Shown in pieces: positions 7,866 through 17,359 of a stretch of 34,628 nt of DNA. Under the pieces are notes generated by a model, which searched no databases, was not told the DNA's origin, and saw nothing but the letters and a program-made list of their open reading frames with translations. The stretch lies in the NCBI GenBank assembly GCA_051746665.1, contig JBNJFG010000021.1, positions 1-34,628 on the forward strand, given 5' to 3'. Source of the stretch: Halanaerobium sp051746665 (GTDB taxonomy: Bacteria; Bacillota; Halanaerobiia; Halanaerobiales; Halanaerobiaceae). The first letter of the stretch is position 1, and each line of letters begins with the position of its first letter. The translations under genes were made by a program, and so were the position numbers.

Positions 7866-9152
7866 TTAGAAAAATTCACTAAACCAATTTTTTAATTTTG
7901 TAAAAAAGCCACTTACAATTTCTTTACTATTATTATTTCTATTACTGCTAACATTACTGTTTTTAGCATCTCCATTTTCTAAAGCAAATTCTACTAAACC
8001 AACTGCTGTAGAAAATATCGCACGTGGTATAGTATCACCCTTTTTTATATATACGGGATTATCTATAACATTTGATAGTCCACTCACATAGTCTGGCTCT
8101 CCTATTCTAACAGGTAATTCTGTTATATCAGAAGCTAATCTTTCTGATCCTTCAAGTAGAGAAGCTCCACCTGTTAAAATTAATCCAGCTGGAGTTAAAT
8201 CAGCTGAACCAGCACTATCAAGTTCTCTTTTTACAAGCTTAAACATTTCACTCATTCTGGGCTCAATTACCTGACATAACATTTTCCGAGATAGTTTTTT
8301 TCTTTCTTTTCCGCTGGCTGCCAGAACATCAATCTTTTCTGCTTCATCAATTTCATGCGGCAAAACAGAACCGTGCATAATCTTGATTTTTTCTGCTTCA
8401 GAGACAGGTGTCCTCAAACCAACTGCAATATCATTACTAACATGGTTACCACCAACTGGTAAAACAGAAGTATGAGCTATACTTCCTTCATGAAAGACTA
8501 TTACATCAGTAGTTCCACCACCGATATCAACTAAAACTGCTCCCAGCTCTTTTTCGTCTTCAGATAAAACTGCCTGACTTGATGCCAGTGGTTCTAAAAC
8601 TACCTCATCAACACTTAAACCTGCTCTTAAAACACTTTTGACTAGATTTTGTATTGATGTTGAAGCACCTTTAATTATATGAGTTTCAACTTCAAGTCTA
8701 ACTCCTGACATGCCTAAAGGATCTTGAATCCCAGGACTTCCATCTACAATAAATTCTCTAGGAAGAACATGTAAAATATCCTCCTCAGCTGATACAGGAA
8801 TTATTCTTGCTGCATCAATAACCCTCTTTATATCACTTTCTTTAATTTCTTTTTCCTCTCCAGTAACTGCAACAACTCCATGACTGTTGATAGACTTAAT
8901 ATGTGAACCAGCGATACCAACATAAGCAGAATCAACCTTCTGACCGGCCATTCTTTCTGCTTTTTGGATAGCGCTTTTTATTGCGTGACTGGTTTTATCT
9001 ATATCAACTACAATTCCTTTGCGGAGGCCGTTAGATGGAGCCAAACCAATACCAATAATTTCTATATTGTTTTCCCCACCTATTTCTGCTATTAATGCGC
9101 AAATTTTGGTAGTACCAATATCAAGTCCAGTAACAATTTTTCTTTTTTTCAC
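7866..9152 (-). CDS. ftsA: Cell division protein FtsA
   Basis: Actin-fold ATPase that tethers FtsZ filaments to the membrane. 428 aa, with the phosphate-1 motif GLDIGTTK at 9-16, the SHS2 1C subdomain at about 85-165, the phosphate-2 motif LVDIGGGTTDV and the adenosine motif LTGGASLLEG. The last residues (GFFTKLKNWFSEFF) form an amphipathic helix with aromatic and basic residues, as expected for the membrane-targeting sequence. Start is GTG with AAGGAGG 9 nt upstream. A 118-nt gap separates it from ftsQ and contains a plausible promoter. Confidence 0.97.
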   Translation of the reverse strand: MKKRKIVTGLDIGTTKICALIAEIGGENNIEIIGIGLAPSNGLRKGIVVDIDKTSHAIKSAIQKAERMAGQKVDSAYVGIAGSHIKSINSHGVVAVTGEEKEIKESDIKRVIDAARIIPVSAEEDILHVLPREFIVDGSPGIQDPLGMSGVRLEVETHIIKGASTSIQNLVKSVLRAGLSVDEVVLEPLASSQAVLSEDEKELGAVLVDIGGGTTDVIVFHEGSIAHTSVLPVGGNHVSNDIAVGLRTPVSEAEKIKIMHGSVLPHEIDEAEKIDVLAASGKERKKLSRKMLCQVIEPRMSEMFKLVKRELDSAGSADLTPAGLILTGGASLLEGSERLASDITELPVRIGEPDYVSGLSNVIDNPVYIKKGDTIPRAIFSTAVGLVEFALENGDAKNSNVSSNRNNNSKEIVSGFFTKLKNWFSEFF

Positions 9153-9190
9153 AACAGTCTACCTCCTTTCTTATCTAAATATTCATTTAA

Positions 9191-9218
9191 ATTCTATAAA
9201 TATTTTAATTAGGTTCAA
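9191..9218 (-). promoter_or_regulatory. Candidate promoter for ftsA-ftsZ
   Basis: In the 118-nt ftsQ-ftsA gap the minus strand has TTGAAC (9218-9213), a 16-nt spacer and TAGAAT (9196-9191), about 40 nt before the GTG start. Such an internal promoter would allow ftsAZ expression separate from the long dcw transcript. The AT-rich context makes chance matches possible. Confidence 0.45.
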
Positions 9219-9270
9219 TTAAAATAATTCAATATAAACGATACTAATCCTTTATTATGATTAAAATAAT

Positions 9271-9966
9271 TTATTTATATTTAACTACAGGATGTTTAAT
9301 CACCTGCAAATTAATATAATCAATTTTTGCATCTTGATTATTTTTTAAAATCGAATTCAAAATGGCAAACTTTTCTTCCAAATTTTCATTTCTACCAAAA
9401 TTTATTCCTTCACCTGATCTTAAATATAATTTGTAAATGTTATTTTGAATAATTATTTTCTTTATCTTTGCTAAATAATCATCTTCAAGGTCATTAAGAA
9501 CTTTTAATATTTCATCTGTTATTACTGGTAAGACTATTTTTTCTTCTTTAAAATAATAAGGGAATCCTTCAAATTGAGGTAACTGCAGCTCATCATCTAT
9601 TCTTTTTTCATCTAAAACAATACCATCAGCTGAAAAAATAAATTTCTTGTTATTATTTTTTAACCAGGCAACTGCCCTTCTTTCCTCAATAACTACATGT
9701 ATTTTTGATGGAAAAGACTTTTCAATTTGAACAGAAGAAATTAAATTATGTTCTAATAAACTGTTTTTTAACTCATTTTCATTTAGAAACAATAAATTCT
9801 TACCATAAAATTTATTAATATTTGCTCTTAATTCATTTTTGTTAATTTCATTTCTTGAGTGAAATACAAAATCTCTGATGTGGAAAAAAGGAGAAAAAAG
9901 AAATGATATAAAAGTTAAAAATATAAAAAATAAAATCATCAATACAATCTGATATTTTTTCTCCAT
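9271..9966 (-). CDS. ftsQ: FtsQ/DivIB cell division protein
   Basis: 231-aa bitopic membrane protein of the divisome that bridges early and late division proteins with FtsL. A short basic cytoplasmic N-terminus precedes one transmembrane helix (about 7-27). The POTRA domain follows (FHIRDFVFHSRNEINKNEL to HVVIEERRAVAWL, about 28-100), then the FtsQ beta domain. ATG start with GAGGG upstream. It stands between murC and ftsA as in Gram-negative dcw clusters; in many Firmicutes murB precedes it, but no murB is seen here. Sequence conservation in this family is low, so the call rests on POTRA features and position. Confidence 0.9.
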   Translation of the reverse strand: MEKKYQIVLMILFFIFLTFISFLFSPFFHIRDFVFHSRNEINKNELRANINKFYGKNLLFLNENELKNSLLEHNLISSVQIEKSFPSKIHVVIEERRAVAWLKNNNKKFIFSADGIVLDEKRIDDELQLPQFEGFPYYFKEEKIVLPVITDEILKVLNDLEDDYLAKIKKIIIQNNIYKLYLRSGEGINFGRNENLEEKFAILNSILKNNQDAKIDYINLQVIKHPVVKYK

Positions 9967-10002
9967 TTATTATCCCTCACAAATTGAATCTATAATAAAT
10001 CA

Positions 10003-11364
10003 CTAAGTTTTTAATAGAAGATCAGAAAACTCAGTAATATTACCAGCTCCAACAGTTAATATAATATCTCCTGCTTCAACTTCAGTTAATAATTTCTCAG
10101 CTATTTTATTGAAATCTGAGATGTGATTACATTCTACATCAGAATTTTGAGCTATTTTTTTAGCAAATTTATTTAAAGAAATATTATATATATCTTTTTC
10201 TGAAGCAGAAAAAATATCGGTTAGATAAAGCTGATCTGCATCAATAAAAGAATAACTAAAGTCTTCTAAAAAAGTTTTAGTCCTGCTGTATCGATGTGGC
10301 TGAAAAACTACTCTAATCTTATTGTAATTCATATTTTTTACTGTTTTTAAAAGTTCCTTAATTTCAGTTGGATGATGAGCATAATCATCGACAATATCTA
10401 CTTTTGAATTTAAAATTTTACCTTTAAACTCAAATCTACGACCAACACCACTAAAATCATTTAAAGCAGCTTGAATATCAGATATCTCAATATCTAATTT
10501 ATAGGCTGTAGAAGCAGCTGCTAAAGCATTATAAAGATTGTATTCTCCAGGAACCGAAAGTTCTATTTTTGCTATAAACTTTTCTGAACAATAAAAATCA
10601 AAAGTGCTTTTAAAATTATCGTATTTAATATTTTCAGCAGTAAATTGACCATTCTTTAAAGAAAAAGTATTGGTTTTCTTTCTGCTTTTAAATAAAGATT
10701 TTAAGTTTACATCGTCTTTATTATATAATAGAATAGCTTCTTTGTCATTCTTATCAGCAAATCTTTTAAAAATATTCATAAATTCAGCTAAATTATGATA
10801 AAAATCCGGGTGATCTAACTCTAAATTATTTAATAAAAGCAGATAAGGATCAAAATATAGAAATGAGCCATCACTTTCATCAGCTTCAGTAATAAAATAT
10901 TCTCCTGAACCATCTGCCATATTACCATTTAATTCTTTCAAAAACCCTCCTACCATAACTGCAGGATCTTTTTTTGCTTTTATAAATATTGCTGCTAACA
11001 TTGCTGTAACTGTAGTTTTTCCATGAGTTCCAGCAACAGCAATAGTTTTTTTATCTTTCATAAGATAAGAAAGCATTTCTGCTCGTTTAAGAATTTTAAT
11101 ATTTCTTTTTTTTGCTTCTTTAATTTCAGGATTATCTGCTGGAATAGCACTTGTTTTTACTATTAAATCAGCCTCTCCAATATTAGCAGCTGCATGACCT
11201 ATATAAGTTTTTATATTATACTTTTTTAATAAATCAAGATATTTACTTTGATTTAAATCAGAACCACTTACTTTATAACCTCTTTCAGCAAGTATTTCTG
11301 CTATTCCACTCATCGAAACTCCACCAATACCAATTAAGTGAATATGAGAATTTTCGTTTAACAA
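10003..11364 (-). CDS. murC: UDP-N-acetylmuramate--L-alanine ligase
   Basis: Adds L-Ala to UDP-MurNAc, the first step of the stem peptide. I prefer the TTG at 11364 (453 aa), which follows GGTGAT at the same spacing as at trpS; the GTG three codons upstream overlaps that ribosome binding site. Rossmann motif HLIGIGGVSMSG at the N-terminus, ATP loop GTHGKTT at 112-118, central-domain EADESDGSF, and C-terminal DDYAHHPTEI. It occupies the place between murG and ftsQ as in Escherichia coli, while in Bacillus murC lies outside the dcw cluster. Confidence 0.97.
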   Translation of the reverse strand: MLNENSHIHLIGIGGVSMSGIAEILAERGYKVSGSDLNQSKYLDLLKKYNIKTYIGHAAANIGEADLIVKTSAIPADNPEIKEAKKRNIKILKRAEMLSYLMKDKKTIAVAGTHGKTTVTAMLAAIFIKAKKDPAVMVGGFLKELNGNMADGSGEYFITEADESDGSFLYFDPYLLLLNNLELDHPDFYHNLAEFMNIFKRFADKNDKEAILLYNKDDVNLKSLFKSRKKTNTFSLKNGQFTAENIKYDNFKSTFDFYCSEKFIAKIELSVPGEYNLYNALAAASTAYKLDIEISDIQAALNDFSGVGRRFEFKGKILNSKVDIVDDYAHHPTEIKELLKTVKNMNYNKIRVVFQPHRYSRTKTFLEDFSYSFIDADQLYLTDIFSASEKDIYNISLNKFAKKIAQNSDVECNHISDFNKIAEKLLTEVEAGDIILTVGAGNITEFSDLLLKT

Positions 11365-11403
11365 TATAATCACCCTAAATCTCTGTTTATTTTAAAATTT
11401 GTT

Positions 11404-12513
11404 TCAATCATGTTTAATGTTTAACTTTTCAATAACCTTAATTATATTTGCTAAAGCATCTTTCTGAGACATAGCCTCTGCTGCTTTGGCCATGGAATTT
11501 AATCTTTCTTCACTTTCAATTATATACTTAACTTTTTCCAGTAAAATAAATTGATCTAACTCCGATTCTTCAATAACTAAAGCGGCACCTCTTTTTTTTA
11601 GAGCCTCAGCATTTATCAATTGATGATTTTCCGCCGCTGCAGCAAATGGTATCAAAATTGAAGCTTTAGCACAAGTTGTTATTTCAGCCAGTGCTGTTGC
11701 TCCAGCTCTTGATATTATTAAATCAGCAGCTGCCAGTGCAAATTCCATTTGATCTAAATAGGCAATAACTTTAATTAATTTATTTTCTGGATCTATATTA
11801 TTAACTTTTAAATAATTAATAACCTGCTCATAGTTTTTTTTGCCAGTTAAATGTAAGATTTGAATTCCATTTTTAAGAGCATATTTATAGATCTCTAATA
11901 CATTATTATTAATTATTTCTGCTCCTAAACTTCCACCTGTTATTAAAATTGTTTTTAAATTAACTTTTAAATCTAAATTAAGGTAGGCTTTTTTTCTATC
12001 AGCATTTATAATTTTAGGCCGCACTGGATTTCCTGTGATCTCAATTTTTTCAGATTGAGCATTTAAATATTTAGCTGCTTCAGCAAAATTTAAACAAATT
12101 TTATCAACAAAACGAGCCAATAATTTATTTGTAATTCCTGGATATGCATTTTGTTCATGAATAATTGTTTTTCTTCTAAGTAAAGCCGCTGCTAAAACAA
12201 CTGGCCCAGCAACAAAACCACCAGTCCCAATCACAAAATCTGCCTTAAAATCTCTAATAATCTTTAAAGCTTTAAAAAAAGCTTTTGTATTATAAAATAA
12301 AGAAGTAATCAATTTAAATGATATAGCTCTGGGTAAAGGTCTAACAGAAATCCCTTTAAAATCATAACCTGTTTTGGGTACAATTTCAGCTTCCATTCTA
12401 TGTTCGGAACCTATATATAATATTTCCCAGCCTCTTTTTTTTAATTTTTCTGCTACCGCTAAAGCAGGATAAATATGTCCTCCTGTTCCACCGCCAGTAA
12501 TTACTGCTTTCAT
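11404..12513 (-). CDS. murG: MurG N-acetylglucosaminyltransferase (lipid II synthase)
   Basis: Peripheral membrane GT-B enzyme that transfers GlcNAc from UDP-GlcNAc to lipid I on the cytoplasmic face. 369 aa. Glycine-rich GGGTGGHIYPA at 7-17, HEQNAYPGITNKLLA near 120, the second glycine-rich GGSLGAEIIN near 193, and the UDP-GlcNAc-binding SRAGATALAEI near 264. ATG start; the AAGGATGAT ribosome binding site overlaps the ftsW stop codon, which points to coupling between the two. Confidence 0.98.
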   Translation of the reverse strand: MKAVITGGGTGGHIYPALAVAEKLKKRGWEILYIGSEHRMEAEIVPKTGYDFKGISVRPLPRAISFKLITSLFYNTKAFFKALKIIRDFKADFVIGTGGFVAGPVVLAAALLRRKTIIHEQNAYPGITNKLLARFVDKICLNFAEAAKYLNAQSEKIEITGNPVRPKIINADRKKAYLNLDLKVNLKTILITGGSLGAEIINNNVLEIYKYALKNGIQILHLTGKKNYEQVINYLKVNNIDPENKLIKVIAYLDQMEFALAAADLIISRAGATALAEITTCAKASILIPFAAAAENHQLINAEALKKRGAALVIEESELDQFILLEKVKYIIESEERLNSMAKAAEAMSQKDALANIIKVIEKLNIKHD

Positions 12514-12521
12514 AAATTATA

Positions 12522-13616
12522 TCATCCTTCAACATAACACGAAATATTTAGTAACAAAGATAAAGCTGTTAAATTAATAACCAGAGATGAACCCCCATAA
12601 CTAATTAAAGGTAAAGTGATTCCTGTAACCGGCATAAGTGATGTAACAACAGCCATATTTATTAAAGCTTGAATAATAATCATTGAGGTAATACCAACAG
12701 CTAACATCGAAGCAAATGGATCATCAACTCGAGCAGCAATTCTTAAACCCCTCCAGGCAAGTATAAAATATAAGCTGATAATAAAGAAAGTACCAACTAA
12801 TCCAAATTCCTCTCCTAATACTGCAAAAATAAAATCAGTTCCGGGTTCTGGTAAGTATAAAAATTTCTGGTGACTATTTCCAGCTCCAACACCAAATAAA
12901 CCTCCAGATCCAAGAGCTAGTAAAGACTGTATAATATGATAGCCGCTATCTAATGGATCCTGCCAGGGATTTAAAAAAGTTAGTAATCTCTCACGCCGAT
13001 AAGGTTCAGATATTATTGCTCCTAAAGATAATAAAATAGATATTATTCCTAGAATTATAAAAGATGAAATTTTAATACCACCAATAAAAATCATTGCAGC
13101 AGCAACTGCAGATAAAGTTACAGCTGTCCCTAAATCAGGCTCCATCAAAATTAAAGCTGCCATTGTTCCAATAACAATTAAGGGGGGTAAAATACCTTTT
13201 TTAAAATTTTTCATCATATCTTTATTTCTATCTATATATGCAGCTAGATAAATAACTACAGTTAATTTAGCCAGTTCAGATGGTTGAAAGCTTATTGGCC
13301 CTAGAAGCAGCCATCTTCTCGATCCACCAGCCATTCTTCCAACTCCAGGAATTAAAACTAATATCAAAACTCCCAAAGAAACAAGCAGCAAATAAGGTGC
13401 CAAATTTTTAAGTTTCTTATACTTTAGTTTATAAATGACTGCAGAGATAATTAAAGCTACTGCTAAATATTTAAGCTGGTTATTAAAAAAATAATAACTA
13501 TTAGAAAAAAGCTGTTCTGCTTTAATAGAACTTGCAGATAAAATCATAATTAGGCCACTCATAACTAAAATTAAAATTGTGAACAACAATATAAAATCAG
13601 GCCGCTTTTTGCGCAT
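12522..13616 (-). CDS. ftsW: FtsW peptidoglycan glycosyltransferase (SEDS family)
   Basis: 364-aa polytopic membrane protein with about ten hydrophobic segments. SEDS signatures are visible: GGSRRWLLLGPISFQPSELAK around 97-117 and the late LPLISYGGSSL. FtsW polymerises lipid II at the septum together with the class B PBP encoded upstream in the same cluster. Only one SEDS gene occurs in the window, so a separate SpoVE or RodA copy would be elsewhere. ATG start with AAGGAG overlapping the end of murD. Confidence 0.95.
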   Translation of the reverse strand: MRKKRPDFILLFTILILVMSGLIMILSASSIKAEQLFSNSYYFFNNQLKYLAVALIISAVIYKLKYKKLKNLAPYLLLVSLGVLILVLIPGVGRMAGGSRRWLLLGPISFQPSELAKLTVVIYLAAYIDRNKDMMKNFKKGILPPLIVIGTMAALILMEPDLGTAVTLSAVAAAMIFIGGIKISSFIILGIISILLSLGAIISEPYRRERLLTFLNPWQDPLDSGYHIIQSLLALGSGGLFGVGAGNSHQKFLYLPEPGTDFIFAVLGEEFGLVGTFFIISLYFILAWRGLRIAARVDDPFASMLAVGITSMIIIQALINMAVVTSLMPVTGITLPLISYGGSSLVINLTALSLLLNISCYVEG

Positions 13617-13625
13617 AACTACTCC

Positions 13626-14975
13626 TTAATCGATATATTTTAAAACATTTTTTTTGAAAATTTCGCCTCGTTCTTTATAACTACTAAACATATCCCAGCT
13701 TGGACAGGCAGGTGATAACAATAAGACATTATCCTTATTTAACTTCCTGGCTCCTAACTGAGCAGCAGCTTCCATTGTCTCTACTTTAATTATTTCTAAA
13801 TTAGTTTTTGAAAATAAAGATTCAATTTTTTGAGCTGTTTCTCCTATTAAAATCAAAGTCTGAACTTTATTTTTAATAACTGCTGTTAACTTTGAAAAAT
13901 CAGCATTTCTATCCTGACCTCCTGCTATAAGTATTATATTTTTTTCTATACTTGCAAGAGCTTTTAAAGTAGAATCTGGATTTGTTGCTTTAGAATCATC
14001 AATAATTAAATAATCTCTGGAGTTATCTATAAATTCCATTCTATGAGACTGCAGTTTGTAATTTTCAGCTTCTTGCTGGATTTTTTCTATCTTTTGCCCT
14101 GCTAGATAAGCTGCAAGTGCAGCAAAAGCAGCATTTTTCTTGTTATGCTCTCCCGGTAAATTAATTTTATTAAAATCAAGCAGTCTTATATTTTCTTTTT
14201 TATAATAAGCAAAATTATCATCGAGCACTAAATCCGCATTTATATTTTTAGAAGCAATTCCAATAACCTCTGCTTTTAAATGTTCTTTTAAATTAAAAAG
14301 ATAGGGATCATCATAATTTAAAATAGCAAAATCATCTGAGTTTTGATTGCCAAAAATATTCTTTTTTGCTTTTTTATAATTATTCTCATTATGATGTCGA
14401 TCTAAATGATCCGGACTATAGTTTAAATAAAGAGCAATTTTAGCTTTAAATTCTCTAACTGCTTCTAATTGAAATGAACTTAATTCTAAAATAACCTTAT
14501 CTCCTTTTTTTAAATCTTTAATTATAGAAATAAACGGAAGTCCTATATTTCCAGCAGCTTTGATTGCTTTTCCATTTAAATCACTTAACATAGCAGCTAA
14601 CAATTCTGTTGTTGTTGTTTTACCATTTGTTCCAGTTACTGCAATTATATCTGCTTTAGATTGTCTAAAAGCAAACTCAATCTCACTAATTGTTTCAATT
14701 CCTCTTTTTCTCGCTTCTTTTAAAACTTCTAAATCATAAGGAACACCAGGACTTAAAATAATTAATTCACTTTCTAAAATTTTATCGCCATTACAGCCTA
14801 GATCAAAATCTATTTTTTCACTATCAACCTGAGCTATTAGTTCTTTTAATTCCTCTCTTTTTTTGGAGTCAGAAACTATAATACTCAGATCAAAATCCAA
14901 TAAATATTTTACAAGTTCTAAACCTGTTCTGGGACTGAAACCTAATACTCCAATTTTTTTATAATCTAAAGTCAA
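13626..14975 (-). CDS. murD: UDP-N-acetylmuramoyl-L-alanine--D-glutamate ligase
   Basis: Adds D-Glu to UDP-MurNAc-L-Ala. 449 aa, with the Mur ligase P-loop TGTNGKTTT at 114-122, ELSSFQLE near 164, the YSPDHLDRH motif near 186, the conserved HRMEF near 310, and the C-terminal LSPACPSWDMF substrate-recognition segment that is diagnostic for MurD. Translation begins at TTG with an AAGGGG ribosome binding site at a longish 10-nt distance; no ATG nearby fits. It lies 31 nt after mraY. Confidence 0.97.
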   Translation of the reverse strand: MTLDYKKIGVLGFSPRTGLELVKYLLDFDLSIIVSDSKKREELKELIAQVDSEKIDFDLGCNGDKILESELIILSPGVPYDLEVLKEARKRGIETISEIEFAFRQSKADIIAVTGTNGKTTTTELLAAMLSDLNGKAIKAAGNIGLPFISIIKDLKKGDKVILELSSFQLEAVREFKAKIALYLNYSPDHLDRHHNENNYKKAKKNIFGNQNSDDFAILNYDDPYLFNLKEHLKAEVIGIASKNINADLVLDDNFAYYKKENIRLLDFNKINLPGEHNKKNAAFAALAAYLAGQKIEKIQQEAENYKLQSHRMEFIDNSRDYLIIDDSKATNPDSTLKALASIEKNIILIAGGQDRNADFSKLTAVIKNKVQTLILIGETAQKIESLFSKTNLEIIKVETMEAAAQLGARKLNKDNVLLLSPACPSWDMFSSYKERGEIFKKNVLKYID

Positions 14976-15006
14976 TAAAATCTAACCCCTTTTAAAAAAT
15001 AAGTAA

Positions 15007-15960
15007 TTAATAAATAAGTGAAGTCAATGCAAATAAAGATAGCAAAATAGTAATAATTGAAAATCTAAAAACAATTTTATTCTCTGCAAGACCACTCAAC
15101 TCAAAATGATGGTGAATTGGTGTCATTTTAAACACTCTCTTACCACCCGTAATTTTATAATATGGGACCTGTATCATAACAGATACAGTTTCTATTACAT
15201 AAATTCCTCCAATAATTAACAAATATATTTCTGAAGCTGTTAAAACTGCTGCAGCTCCTAGAAAAGCTCCAATTGCAAGTGAACCAACATCTCCCATAAA
15301 TACTGAAGCCGGATTGGCATTAAACCAAAGAAAAGCTGTGCTGCTCCCCGACATAATCAACATTATCAGACTATAATCAGGCAGCTCAAAAAAGTAAAAT
15401 AAAACAGCAAAAGCCAAAGTGACTATAGAAGTTATTCCTGCAGCCAAGCCATCTAAACCATCAGTTAAATTAACAGCATTAGAACTACCAATTATAACTA
15501 TAAAAGCTAAAATCATTTTAGCAGCAGCACCTATTTCATAACTGCCTAAAAAAGGAATTATAATGCTTTGTTGATTTAATATAAAAACTGCTGTAAAAAC
15601 TGTTACTGCAGCGGCAGCTGTCTGCATGATTATTTTTTGCCAGGCTTTCAAACCTAAAGAACGCTCTAATTTAACTTTTAAAAAATCATCTAAAAAACCT
15701 GTAAATGCCATTATAAATGTAGTTAATAAAATTATTATTATTTCAAGTTTTAAAGGCAGCATTATCAGAGCTACAATTAAAAAAACAGAAATAATTAATA
15801 AGCCACCCATTGTTGGAATTCCAGCTTTTTCTAAATGACTTTTAGGTCCATAATCTCTTACCTGCTGCCCAAAATTTAATTTTTTTATGTAATCAATAAA
15901 ATAATTACCACATAAAATAATTATTATTAAAGGTAAAATATAAGCTGTAATATACTTCAT
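15007..15960 (-). CDS. mraY: Phospho-N-acetylmuramoyl-pentapeptide transferase
   Basis: Integral membrane enzyme that forms lipid I from UDP-MurNAc-pentapeptide and undecaprenyl phosphate. 317 aa, about ten transmembrane segments. Catalytic and nucleotide motifs are intact: DD at 91-92, NLTDGLDGLA at 164-173, FMGDVGSLAIG near 218, and the HHHFELSG loop near 287. ATG start behind GGAGC overlapping the end of murF. It sits between murF and murD, the same order as in E. coli. Confidence 0.98.
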   Translation of the reverse strand: MKYITAYILPLIIIILCGNYFIDYIKKLNFGQQVRDYGPKSHLEKAGIPTMGGLLIISVFLIVALIMLPLKLEIIIILLTTFIMAFTGFLDDFLKVKLERSLGLKAWQKIIMQTAAAAVTVFTAVFILNQQSIIIPFLGSYEIGAAAKMILAFIVIIGSSNAVNLTDGLDGLAAGITSIVTLAFAVLFYFFELPDYSLIMLIMSGSSTAFLWFNANPASVFMGDVGSLAIGAFLGAAAVLTASEIYLLIIGGIYVIETVSVMIQVPYYKITGGKRVFKMTPIHHHFELSGLAENKIVFRFSIITILLSLFALTSLIY

Positions 15961-15961
15961 C

Positions 15962-17359
15962 TTAATGCTCCTTAATCCTCAATTCTTCTATAATTTCTTC
16001 TAACTTATTTGCTCGAGAACCTTTTATTAAAATCAAATCTCCACTCTTTATCTCATTTAAAAGAAAATTTATACAGGCCTCATTATCAGCTAACTTAACT
16101 ATTTTTTCTGTCTGCATTTTAGAGGCTGCACCTACTGCAATTTCTTCAGCCTCTTTCCCAACAGTAATTAAAATATCTATTGATTTTTTAGCTGCATATT
16201 CACCAATTTTTTGATGTTTTTCGGCACTACTCTCTCCCAGTTCCAGCATTGAAGCTAAAACAGCTATTTTCCTAGTCCCCTTTTTTTCTGCTAAAACATC
16301 TAAAGCAGCTTTAACAGCAAGAGGATTTGCATTGTAACTATCATTGATTATTTTAGCTCCGTTATTTAATTCAATAAATTCCATTCTTAAAGATGAGAAT
16401 TTAGTTTTTAATAAACCTGCTTGAATTAAGGAAGTACTTAAATTATATTTGAAAGCAATTAAAATAGCAACCATTGCATTATATATATTATGCTTGCCAG
16501 CTCTATTAAATTCAAAGTTATATTTTTTATTTTTGTACAATAAATTGAAATTTACTAATTCTTGCTCTGGACTATAATTATAAGATAATGCCTGAATATC
16601 TGCTCCACTTTTAAATCCAAAGTAAATCACTTCAGCTGAACTATCTTTTCCCATTTTCTTAGTATATAAATTATCATAATTCAAAACTGCGGTATCAGAA
16701 TTCGATAAATTATCTATCAGTTCTTTTTTTGCTTTTGCAATATTTTCAAGACTCCCAAGCTGTTTTAAATGAGCAGCTGCAACATTTGTAACTACGCCCA
16801 AGTCAGGAACAGCTATCTTTGCTAGTAAATCAATTTCAGCTAAAGCACTCATCCCCATTTCAACAACAGCAAACTCTTTCTCAGCTGTTAATCTTAATAA
16901 AGTTAAAGGCAGTCCTATATGGTTATTATAATTACCTTCAGTTTTTAAACAATTATATTTTTGAGATAAGACAGAGTAAATTAAATCTTTAGTAGTCGTT
17001 TTTCCAGCACTGCCTGTAACAGCAATCACTTTCAAATCATCAAAACTCATTCGATAATTATGTGCAATATCTTGTAAAGCCTTAGTTGTATTATCAACCT
17101 TCAGTATAGAAATATCTGCATCAGTAAGAAAATCACTTTCAATCTCTCTGTCTACAATTAAAGCAGCAGCGCCATTTTTTACCGCATCCTCGAGATATTG
17201 ATGACCATCTTGATTTTCTCCAATTATTGCAATAAATAACGAATTATTATTTGCTTCTCGGCTGTCAATTACTATCTTTTCAATAATTAAATTAATCTCT
17301 CCCTGAAGCAGTTCAGCTGCAGAAAAATCAATAATTTTTTGCAAGCTCAAATTTTCCAT
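15962..17359 (-). CDS. murF: UDP-MurNAc-tripeptide--D-alanyl-D-alanine ligase
   Basis: Attaches the D-Ala-D-Ala dipeptide (the product of Ddl, encoded upstream of this cluster) to complete the pentapeptide. 465 aa. P-loop TGSAGKTTT at 115-123, EMGMSALAEI near 167, NYNNHIGLP-type substrate segment near 143-151, and INDSYNANP near 320. It begins directly after the murE stop codon, with the ribosome binding site AAAGGAAG formed by the last murE codons. Confidence 0.97.
   Translation of the reverse strand: MENLSLQKIIDFSAAELLQGEINLIIEKIVIDSREANNNSLFIAIIGENQDGHQYLEDAVKNGAAALIVDREIESDFLTDADISILKVDNTTKALQDIAHNYRMSFDDLKVIAVTGSAGKTTTKDLIYSVLSQKYNCLKTEGNYNNHIGLPLTLLRLTAEKEFAVVEMGMSALAEIDLLAKIAVPDLGVVTNVAAAHLKQLGSLENIAKAKKELIDNLSNSDTAVLNYDNLYTKKMGKDSSAEVIYFGFKSGADIQALSYNYSPEQELVNFNLLYKNKKYNFEFNRAGKHNIYNAMVAILIAFKYNLSTSLIQAGLLKTKFSSLRMEFIELNNGAKIINDSYNANPLAVKAALDVLAEKKGTRKIAVLASMLELGESSAEKHQKIGEYAAKKSIDILITVGKEAEEIAVGAASKMQTEKIVKLADNEACINFLLNEIKSGDLILIKGSRANKLEEIIEELRIKEH

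Noticed and set aside
9153..9270. A frameshifted remnant of murB in the ftsQ-ftsA or murC-ftsQ gaps
   Set aside because: The gaps are 118 nt and 36 nt and hold only AT-rich regulatory-type sequence; no MurB-like peptide is visible in any frame.
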